Assembly (NCBI RefSeq): GCF_021533215.1
Contig: NZ_JAJNKA010000001.1
Span: 372,001 to 436,000 of the forward strand
Direction of reading: 5' to 3'
Length of the DNA stretch: 64,000 nt
From: Portibacter lacus
Lineage (GTDB): Bacteria > Bacteroidota > Bacteroidia > Chitinophagales > Saprospiraceae
A program made the position numbers and the translations under genes. How positions within the stretch are numbered: position 1 is the first letter of the stretch; every line of letters begins with the position of its first letter. Positions 27,508-34,486 of the stretch are shown one piece after another. The notes under the pieces are model-generated. The model was not told where the DNA came from. It made no database searches and saw nothing but the letters and a program-made list of their open reading frames with translations.

Positions 27508-28533
27508 ATGAAAAAGTTGTGGATGGGGATTGCATGTTCTTGCATTGTCCTAATGCTAAGCTTTATTCTTAAAGAAGAGCATTATATTTTAGATCAGAAT
27601 TTATCTGTTAGAGAAACCTTAGAATCTCTAGGTGAATATGAATTGACAAACCATGAAGTAGATTCCTCTATAAAAGGAGCGAGTGTAGAACGTGGGATGG
27701 AAATTGTTACGAAAGGCTATACAAGAAATAAGAACGGAAGAAAGACCAGTAGAATTAGTAAGCATTTTGTTTGTACTTCTTGCCATAATATTCAGAGAGA
27801 AGATCCGAATCTAGCGGTTATAGATCCTCAGGCAAGGTTAGAATATACAGATGCTGTGGGATTGCCGTTTTTACAAGGAAGTCCATTGTACGGAATCGTG
27901 AATAGAGATTCATTTTATAATAATGACTACGAAAAGAAATATGGAGATTTAGTTTTTGCTGCAAGAGATGACTTGAGACAAGCAATTCAACTATGCTCCA
28001 CTGAATGCAGTCAGGGAAGAGCAATGAAGAAGTGGGAGCTTGAATCTGTGTTGATGTATCTTTGGACGATTGATTTGAAAATGAATGATCTAGACATTGA
28101 CAAAGAAGAAGAAATGCTCATTGCGAAATCTATTAAAGAGGAATCTAATACGAAAGATGCTGCTGATCTGATCAAGTCTAAGTTTTTAGTAGAATCTCCA
28201 GCGCACTTTATTCCGCCTCCAGTAGATAGAACTGAAAGAAAGAAAAGTATGGGCGACCCTAAAAATGGTGAGCTTATCTATAATAACAGTTGTATGCACT
28301 GTCATGATAATAGGAAATATTCTTTCTTTAATCTAGACCATTCTAAAGCGACTTTTAGAAACTTGAGAAATAATCTAGACAATTTTCATGAAAGATCTAT
28401 CTATCAAGTATCTCGATATGGGACAAGTCCTGTAGCTGGAAAAAAAGCCTACATGCCTCAATACACGAAGGAGAAAATGTCGATAGAGCAACTAGAAGAT
28501 CTGAAATCGTATATTATTCAGGAAGCTAATTAA
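27508..28533 (+). CDS. Dihaem c-type cytochrome
   Basis: 341-residue exported protein with an N-terminal signal or anchor helix (about 5-22). Two haem motifs: CTSCH at residues 89-93 and CMHCH at 262-266. The N-terminal half contains GLPFLQGSPLYGIVNR and a second Cys pair (QLCSTECSQGRAMKKWE); the C-terminal half resembles a class I cytochrome ending in an amphipathic helix. Similar dihaem proteins include SoxA-like and thiosulfate-linked cytochromes, so a sulfur-oxidation role is one alternative, but no other sox gene is nearby. Last gene of the cytochrome-barrel operon; its stop overlaps the convergent gene by 4 bp. Confidence 0.82.
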   Translation: MKKLWMGIACSCIVLMLSFILKEEHYILDQNLSVRETLESLGEYELTNHEVDSSIKGASVERGMEIVTKGYTRNKNGRKTSRISKHFVCTSCHNIQREDPNLAVIDPQARLEYTDAVGLPFLQGSPLYGIVNRDSFYNNDYEKKYGDLVFAARDDLRQAIQLCSTECSQGRAMKKWELESVLMYLWTIDLKMNDLDIDKEEEMLIAKSIKEESNTKDAADLIKSKFLVESPAHFIPPPVDRTERKKSMGDPKNGELIYNNSCMHCHDNRKYSFFNLDHSKATFRNLRNNLDNFHERSIYQVSRYGTSPVAGKKAYMPQYTKEKMSIEQLEDLKSYIIQEAN

Positions 28534-29123
28534 AGTTCCCAGCCTAAGGCAGCCCAATCTTCCCAATAATCAATATCTGATTTGACGGGTAATAAGGCAT
28601 ATGATAATCCCTTGCTACTTAATTTGGCTAAGGTTTCTTCGAGTAGATTTTCTTGGCTCCAAGGCATGTCTTCGAAAATAAAGTTGTGGTTACTTTTCAT
28701 ACCTAGTAAATAGTACCCGCCATCTTCGGCTGGACCGATTACGGTATCGTGCGTATCTAAAGTTTTAAATGCATCCTCGATATCAGCTTGAGTTAAAGTA
28801 GCACAATCCGATCCTATTATTATGACACGGTCAGAAACTTTCAACTCGTCCGTAAAAGCACTACCCATCTTATCGCCAAGATTTCCATCTACTTGCATAC
28901 TTTTTGAGTAGATATGGTCATCCCATATGCCTTCTTTCTCTATGGACTTATTGAAGAAAACAATTTTTTTGGCACTAAGAGATTTCGTAATGTCTCTTGT
29001 ATAGGTTAATAACCTGAGGTATACTTTTAATGCCGTCTCATCCCCTTTTACTTTTCCTATTCTTGTCTTAGCCGTTCCTAAAATGGGGTTCTTCGTAAAT
29101 ATCATCAAACATTCCTTTACCAT
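28530..29123 (-). CDS. TIGR04282-type glycosyltransferase (DUF2064)
   Basis: GT-A-like sugar transferase of about 197 residues. I chose the ATG at 29123, 1 bp after the stop of the upstream gene, rather than the frame start at 29159, since MIFTKNPILGTAKTRIG then sits at the N-terminus as in the family. Also seen: GSDCATLTQADIEDAF, the GSDxPxL-like motif with Ala for Pro. Members are annotated as arsenosugar-pathway glycosyltransferases, although most lie outside arsenic loci; I see no arsenic genes here. Coupled to the T9SS plug gene. Confidence 0.85.
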   Translation of the reverse strand: MVKECLMIFTKNPILGTAKTRIGKVKGDETALKVYLRLLTYTRDITKSLSAKKIVFFNKSIEKEGIWDDHIYSKSMQVDGNLGDKMGSAFTDELKVSDRVIIIGSDCATLTQADIEDAFKTLDTHDTVIGPAEDGGYYLLGMKSNHNFIFEDMPWSQENLLEETLAKLSSKGLSYALLPVKSDIDYWEDWAALGWEL

Positions 29124-29124
29124 G

Positions 29125-30387
29125 CTATTCTCCTTGTAACGAATTAATGTTAGTGACACCGATCAGCCTGTCATACCGTGCTCCTAATTGTCTATAATAT
29201 ACCAGAATGGTATATTCATTTTCTGTTTCGAACCAATTCCCTTCAGTTAATTCAAAATGGGCCTCGTTTCGATCATCTACTGCGGCATAATAGTAATTGT
29301 AATAGCCTTGCTTTAATAGAATGTCAGCCTCGTAAAAACCTTTATCTTCATTATATGTTAACTGATTCTCTGGGTAATAATTCCATCCGGAAAATTCTCC
29401 TACTACATACAAATCGTAGCCTTTTAAATTGTAGTCAGATTCTAAGGTGAATAGGACATTCGTATATTCAGAAGTTGCTTTTCCATTTCTTGTTAAGGTC
29501 TCATAGTTCGGCACGAAAACACCATTCCCTTCTCTGTAATAAATGTAGTTTTTGGTTTCTCTAAATTTTTCCTTCTTCAATAAAACATCTATCGCATAAG
29601 TATTAATTTCAATGGCTTCGATCTTATCAGAGTTCAACTGTATATCTCTAGTATCAAAGTATCTGAATTCCTTCCCCGCAGGAAAAGTTGAAGTGCCGAA
29701 TTTATTAAAATTGATCTGATCTCCTATAGCCGTTAATGGTTTAATATCATATATCGCGTTATCCCATCTTTGATTTTGTAAAATATGGACATAGAGCTCA
29801 TTCATCGGATCACTGATATAGAACTTATTCAAGTTCAACATAAAATCAATTCTCTGATGTGTATTATAAAGACTTGCATTAAAGGCAGGAAGGACTTCAC
29901 CGGTTATACTTAGTATTGGTTCTACCACCATAAACCTTCTTGTGATGATGACTAAGTTGTCTTCGTCTTCATCCATAACAGTAAGGATATAGTTTCCTGA
30001 GAGGTTCCAGCTCGTATTTCTATTCGGTATGAGCAATTCATAGTGCGTATAATCATGAATCGTCTGTGAAGAAAAAGTTGCACTTCTTATATCTTCTTCA
30101 TTGAAACCTTCCAGATACTCTAATTCATCTATTTTAGAAGGATTCCAGTCTTTATCACAGTGCTGAATGGAATAGACATAGTCTTTATTTCCACCTTCCA
30201 TATCATCGAAGCTTAACTTCAGACTTCCTGAAGATCCGAGATCTACAACAGGAAATGAAGTGGGCAGAGAAGAGTGATGAAATTTGACGCTTTTTATGTG
30301 TTCATAATAGACCTCATTTTGAATGGGCTGTGTCTGACCTATTAAACAGAAACATGAAAATAGAATAATAAATAATGTGATTTTCAA
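29125..30387 (-). CDS. Type IX secretion system plug protein (DUF5103)
   Basis: 420-residue exported protein with signal peptide (about 1-18). In Flavobacterium, the DUF5103 protein was found plugging the periplasmic side of the SprA translocon, which gives the family name. Seen: characteristic opening YEHIKSVKFHHSS, then YSIQHCDKDWNPS, DYTHYELLIPN, and a C-terminal Ig-like domain with EFSGWNYYPENQL. Conserved length. The rest of the T9SS is not in this window, but two T9SS cargo proteins are. Followed at 1 bp by the TIGR04282-type gene. Confidence 0.9.
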   Translation of the reverse strand: MKITLFIILFSCFCLIGQTQPIQNEVYYEHIKSVKFHHSSLPTSFPVVDLGSSGSLKLSFDDMEGGNKDYVYSIQHCDKDWNPSKIDELEYLEGFNEEDIRSATFSSQTIHDYTHYELLIPNRNTSWNLSGNYILTVMDEDEDNLVIITRRFMVVEPILSITGEVLPAFNASLYNTHQRIDFMLNLNKFYISDPMNELYVHILQNQRWDNAIYDIKPLTAIGDQINFNKFGTSTFPAGKEFRYFDTRDIQLNSDKIEAIEINTYAIDVLLKKEKFRETKNYIYYREGNGVFVPNYETLTRNGKATSEYTNVLFTLESDYNLKGYDLYVVGEFSGWNYYPENQLTYNEDKGFYEADILLKQGYYNYYYAAVDDRNEAHFELTEGNWFETENEYTILVYYRQLGARYDRLIGVTNINSLQGE

Positions 30388-30428
30388 AGGAATTGACTTT
30401 ACTAACTAGTACGTATTAATGAACCTAA

Positions 30429-31106
30429 TTATTTTTTCGGAATAGAATATTTTATATTTTCTTCCGCCAAAAAACGTCTATCTGGCAAAACCAACCATTT
30501 CAGCTGGCCAGGTAGCAACATCTTTTGATATTTAATTTTATTATTTAGTTCAATGGTTTCACCACTCTGAAAAGTTCCATCTTTTGAAAATTCAACTAAT
30601 TCGAGCACACTCGTTTTCGGATGGAAATAGAACAACCAAGTGTCGCTTCCTATTTCCGGATCGTAGGTTACTTTGACCACTTGATAAGGAACACCTTTAT
30701 AGTCTAGAACTTGAATTTCTTCGTGGATAATGGTGCCAGGATCTCTAAGTTTCATGGGCATGCCAAGCAAATATCTGAAGTAATTATTGAACATTTTAGC
30801 TCGGTCACAATCATCACATGGCTTGCCATCATATATCACTTCTGAAGTATCTTTAGCACTGAAAGAAGTCATTTTGAACAGTTCGTTTTTGAGGTCCATC
30901 TGAAGAAGTCGATAACTTGTATCTACTTTATTTTCTCTTTCCACGATGGACGCTATTTCAATGTCTGCGTGCAGTTTATGCCAGTTGCCGGATGGATCAT
31001 GGACGGCTATAGATTGAGAAATTATTTCCTCCGCAGAAGATTGGGCATGAATTATGCAGTTAGTAAAGAGAAGAGTCAGTAAGTAGAAATATTTATACAT
31101 ACTCAA
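30429..31106 (-). CDS. Exported DUF6503-like protein
   Basis: 225-residue protein with a signal peptide (about 1-21; start may be the ATG at 31100 instead). Body has the pattern AVHDPSGNWHKL near the N-terminus, a CDDCD motif (about 92-96) and a mixed beta-rich fold reminiscent of LolA/LolB-like outer-membrane lipoprotein carriers. Similar Bacteroidota proteins are annotated DUF6503. No enzyme motif seen; function unknown. It lies upstream of the T9SS plug gene on the same strand with a 41-bp gap and may be cotranscribed. Confidence 0.7.
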   Translation of the reverse strand: MSMYKYFYLLTLLFTNCIIHAQSSAEEIISQSIAVHDPSGNWHKLHADIEIASIVERENKVDTSYRLLQMDLKNELFKMTSFSAKDTSEVIYDGKPCDDCDRAKMFNNYFRYLLGMPMKLRDPGTIIHEEIQVLDYKGVPYQVVKVTYDPEIGSDTWLFYFHPKTSVLELVEFSKDGTFQSGETIELNNKIKYQKMLLPGQLKWLVLPDRRFLAEENIKYSIPKK

Positions 31107-31313
31107 TATTAATAAAAAAAAGTCCTGGACTCTCTAAAATCCAGAACTTATAATTAAAAGGTTCTAATAGTTTCAACGGACTATTAGAAAACGCAATGAA
31201 AAAGATTGTCTTTTTCGGTTTCAAAACCCATTTAAAACATTGCAAATTTACTTGAGATTTATGGCTTAGTAAAGTGTTTAAAGACTTGGTTTGGTCTTGT
31301 ATTAGGCACTCCT

Positions 31314-32171
31314 TTACATTTCCATCTTAGATTTGTACTCATCGAGGATATCCCACTGACCTTTTTCTGCAATTCTAGCTTGTATAGGCCAATTTAGAGG
31401 ATCGATATTTTTATATTTTTTTCCTGCATGCGCAAGAATTGCTTTTAGATTCTTAATTTTTGTATTCGATAGATCTGAAAAGGTTACGATATCATGCTGA
31501 TTTAAAATTTTCTGGATTTTCTTATTGATACCATATAGATAAGTTAGATCCTTTTCTTCTTCAATTTTATCAACTTTTTCAGAAATTATTTCAGGAATAA
31601 TATCAGTTATTTTTTTCCCAGCATATTTTTCTTTGTAGAAATCATATTTGCTAGTTGCTTTCGATTGCTCTTTTTTCTTCGATTTCTTTTTCTTCTTTTT
31701 TTTCTTTGCTGGAGCTTCTTGAACATTGAATGAATGCTCTTTTGCTTTTTTAATGCTTTGTTCTAATTCAGAGAGAAAAACTTGGTAGTCATTAGTGTAA
31801 TCTTTCTTTGGGACATATTGAGTAGCAGTCGCTTTCTCTTTTAAAGCTTTAATTTCTTGTTTCAGTTCAAAGTTTTCTTGACTCGCAGATTCATCGACTT
31901 TAGGTGTCTGAGAAATCAGTTTAATTTCCTTTCTTAATTCTTCTATTTCAGTATTAGTTCTAGAAAGGTCGCTCTCTAATGTATTTTTAGATACCAATTG
32001 GCTTTCTAATGCAACATTTGCATTAGAAGCATTTTTATATAATTTTTCCAAGTGTTGCCTACGCACTCTTTCAAAGAGTGAGTTGATAACCCATCCTAGT
32101 AACGTTCCGGATAGAAACGCAAGGACAGGAAGCCACTTGCAGATGAATTCCCACATAGAAGTAATTTGCAT
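31314..32171 (-). CDS. Membrane-anchored coiled-coil protein with Lys-rich linker and HhH-like domain
   Basis: 285 residues, function not recognised. Visible parts: one N-terminal TM helix (about 9-30); a long coiled coil (about 35-115); a linker with about eight consecutive Lys and further KKKSKKK (about 155-175); and a C-terminal domain with YGINKKIQKILNQHDIVTF, which resembles the helix-hairpin-helix-like domain (DUF4332 type) often attached to other Bacteroidota proteins. The basic linker and HhH-like domain suggest nucleic-acid contact near the membrane (inference). Monocistronic, divergent from menA. Confidence 0.65.
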   Translation of the reverse strand: MQITSMWEFICKWLPVLAFLSGTLLGWVINSLFERVRRQHLEKLYKNASNANVALESQLVSKNTLESDLSRTNTEIEELRKEIKLISQTPKVDESASQENFELKQEIKALKEKATATQYVPKKDYTNDYQVFLSELEQSIKKAKEHSFNVQEAPAKKKKKKKKSKKKEQSKATSKYDFYKEKYAGKKITDIIPEIISEKVDKIEEEKDLTYLYGINKKIQKILNQHDIVTFSDLSNTKIKNLKAILAHAGKKYKNIDPLNWPIQARIAEKGQWDILDEYKSKMEM

Positions 32172-32518
32172 TTAATTAATAGCTCTGCCTAAAATCAATA
32201 TTTCATAACTACTGATTTCTAGATAATGGACAATATAATTAACTAAGACCCTGAGTCGAAAGCTTATTTTATAAATTGGTGCATTTAACTAGGAAGTGTA
32301 TTAGTTAAGATATAAAACAGTTAAAATTTTTCCGAAACTCTCTCTACCATTATATTAATACTTCGACTTGATAACTTAGAAAAGCCATGTTTTATATTCA
32401 AGTAAAACCAGCTAAATTATAGATACTTAAATTTTTGCAAGGCTTAAAACTCAAAATTCTACCTTGAGATCTGAATTATAGGTTAATTTAAGTTTCTTTG
32501 CATCATAATCTGTCATCG
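32172..32518. other. Divergent intergenic region upstream of menA
   Basis: 347 bp between divergent genes, AT-rich. It must hold both promoters, but I find no exact TAnnTTTG element; near matches are around 32430-32440 and 32493-32500. No reading frame or strong hairpin. Confidence 0.5.
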
Positions 32519-33409
32519 ATGAAGAAATGGATCAAAGCTTTTCGCCTTAGAACCTTGCCGCTTTCATTAGCGTGCGTAGGGATGGGGAGCTTTTTAGCAG
32601 CAGGTTTTCACACCTTTCGTTGGGATGTTATGGTTCTGACCATTATTACAACATTGTTTCTCCAGATCCTGTCTAACCTTGCGAATGATTATGGAGATTA
32701 CATTAATGGGGCTGATCATAAAGAACGACTGGGGCCTGCAAGAGCTGTACAATCAGGAGAAATTACTCCCGAAGCCATGAAGAAAATGATCATTGTCTTC
32801 GTTCTGCTTTCTTTAATTAGTGGAATTAGTCTCTTATTTATTAGTCTTGAGGTCAATGTTAAATTCTTATTATTCTTACTTCTGGGGATTGCTTCGATAG
32901 CAGCAGCAATCTATTATACGATGGGGAAAAGCCCATATGGATATTCAGGCCTTGGTGATATTTCTGTTTTTGTTTTTTTTGGATGGGTCGGAGTTTGTGG
33001 AACGTATTTTTTACACTCAGGTAGCTTTAATCCGATGGTATTGCTACCTGCAACTTCGTGTAGTCTGTTTTCTGTTGCGGTGCTAAATATCAACAATATA
33101 AGAGACATTGATTCAGACAAAGCAGCAGGTAAAAAATCTATTCCAGTAAGAATCGGTAGGTCTAAAGCAGTTTCTTATCACTTTATGCTTTTACTTCTCG
33201 GATTATTATGTGCCCTTGTCTTTGTCGTGTTAAATTACGAAGGCATTTGGCAATTCTTATTTTTGCTCTCGATACCATTATTTGTAAAGAATTACAATGC
33301 AGTGCGCACATACAAAGAGCCTAAATTGATAGATCCTTTTCTCAAGCAAATGGCTATATCTACCTTGATATTTGTTATACTTTTTGGGGTTGGATTTATC
33401 GTTTCCTAG
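32519..33409 (+). CDS. menA: 1,4-dihydroxy-2-naphthoate polyprenyltransferase
   Basis: UbiA-family integral membrane prenyltransferase that makes demethylmenaquinone. The ATG at 32519 (296 residues) gives the usual MenA N-terminus KKWIKAFRLRTLPLS; the TTG at 32498 is unlikely. Seen: first Asp motif NDYGDYINGAD with downstream GPARAVQSG, second Asp motif NNIRDIDSDKAAGK, and about eight to nine TM helices. It indicates menaquinone respiration. No other men gene is in the window. Confidence 0.93.
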   Translation: MKKWIKAFRLRTLPLSLACVGMGSFLAAGFHTFRWDVMVLTIITTLFLQILSNLANDYGDYINGADHKERLGPARAVQSGEITPEAMKKMIIVFVLLSLISGISLLFISLEVNVKFLLFLLLGIASIAAAIYYTMGKSPYGYSGLGDISVFVFFGWVGVCGTYFLHSGSFNPMVLLPATSCSLFSVAVLNINNIRDIDSDKAAGKKSIPVRIGRSKAVSYHFMLLLLGLLCALVFVVLNYEGIWQFLFLLSIPLFVKNYNAVRTYKEPKLIDPFLKQMAISTLIFVILFGVGFIVS

Positions 33410-33426
33410 CTGAAAGGTGCCCAAAC

Positions 33427-33508
33427 ATTGACCTAAAAAAAACTTATCGTTAAGATCATGTTATCCTTTCTTGTCGAATACTTTTTTTCTTTTCTAGGTC
33501 AATTTTTA
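33427..33508 (+). terminator. Long imperfect inverted repeat after menA
   Basis: ATTGACCTA at 33427-33435 and TAGGTCAAT at 33495-33503 are perfect complements; the adjoining A-run and T-rich run extend the stem imperfectly, and five T follow. It could be a terminator with a large loop for menA, or the ends of a small inserted sequence. Confidence 0.35.
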
Positions 33509-33646
33509 ACAGTAATTAAGAAAGAGATTTCATTAGAAAGGAATCATTAACTATTTCTAATTTCAGATTAACATTTCTATAGGTTCATGATGTTTGAATC
33601 TTTAATAAATTGACCTTAAATATTATGTAATTAAAAATTGGATATC

Positions 33647-34318
33647 ATGTTAAAGAATAAATTTTTATCAACTGGTATCATCCTACTATTTACAATTACA
33701 GTTTCTTACGCAGCCCAGATAGAGGGTTTGTGGCAAGTGAATAGGTCGAATGATGTAGTCGAAATCAGATCTACTCCCGAAGGCATAAAAGCTCGTCTGA
33801 CGAATAATAACAAATGGGATTACTACGAATCTATCGGAAAGCAAATCTATGAGGATAGACGTGGAAATCGTTATTATGTTAAAACGAGAGATCGAATTAC
33901 TTGGGAAAGCAGAGATGGACGTCGCGTCTTAAATCTTGAAAAAACAAGAGGTAATTTTAGTGAACGGTCAGGTCGAAATGACTACAACTATAACAATACA
34001 GGTCGAAATAATCATGTCTGTACTTCCAGTTGTGGAGCATCGTGTGTTCATCGGGCGAATACCTTTGATAATAGCTTAAGTGGTACATGGACGAATCGGT
34101 GGAAAAATATGATCGCCTATGTGGAATATGATGGGTATAACTTGAGAATGAAAACGAATAAGGGGAGAAAATGGACAACTTATAGAAGAACGAGCGCTAG
34201 AAAATTAAAGTTCGAAGATAAGTTTGGGAATAGAATAAGAATCAAAAGTAATGGCGAATTAGAATGGAAGCGGTCAGATGGAAGAAGGGAAATAGAGTTT
34301 AGAAAACGATACTATTAG
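33647..34318 (+). CDS. Secreted protein with internally duplicated domain
   Basis: 223 residues from the ATG at 33647 (a TTG at 33638 is the alternative). Signal peptide about 1-22. Two related domains of about 75 residues: one from GLWQVNRSNDVVEIR to RRVLNLEK, one from GTWTNRWKNMIAYVEY to RREIEFRK. Shared features: opening G-x-W, KWDYY/KWTTY, D-x-x-GNR, and WESRDGRR/WKRSDGRR. Between them is an Asn-rich linker with CTSSCGASC. Strongly basic. I do not recognise the family; a small beta-barrel or lipocalin-like fold is a guess. Confidence 0.7.
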   Translation: MLKNKFLSTGIILLFTITVSYAAQIEGLWQVNRSNDVVEIRSTPEGIKARLTNNNKWDYYESIGKQIYEDRRGNRYYVKTRDRITWESRDGRRVLNLEKTRGNFSERSGRNDYNYNNTGRNNHVCTSSCGASCVHRANTFDNSLSGTWTNRWKNMIAYVEYDGYNLRMKTNKGRKWTTYRRTSARKLKFEDKFGNRIRIKSNGELEWKRSDGRREIEFRKRYY

Positions 34319-34348
34319 GAAATAATGTGAAAGCGCAGTGAGCTTTTT

Positions 34349-34381
34349 CAGCCTTAGCAAGAAATTGGTAAGGCTGATTTT
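34349..34381 (+). terminator. Terminator-like hairpin after the duplicated-domain gene
   Basis: TCAGCCTTA (34349-34357) and TAAGGCTGA (34369-34377) are perfect complements, followed by TTTTGT. It lies 30 bp past the stop. The T tract is short. Confidence 0.65.
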
Positions 34382-34486
34382 GTATGTAAAATAATGAATA
34401 GGTCTCATACTAACATTATAGCTTGATTCGTATAATAGGCAGATTATACTCATCATCTACTCAATTAGAAAACCGACGAAGTATTC

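Noticed and set aside
27508-28533. SoxA-type sulfur oxidation cytochrome
   Set aside because: Two haem sites resemble dihaem cytochromes in general, but no soxB, soxXYZ or related gene is present; kept as an alternative only.
28530-29123. Arsenosugar biosynthesis locus
   Set aside because: The family name mentions arsenosugars, but no ArsM, ArsS or other arsenic gene is nearby; pathway not claimed.
29087-29159. Longer start for the TIGR04282-type glycosyltransferase at 29159
   Set aside because: Would overlap the upstream T9SS plug gene and add residues before the conserved N-terminal motif; the ATG at 29123 is better.
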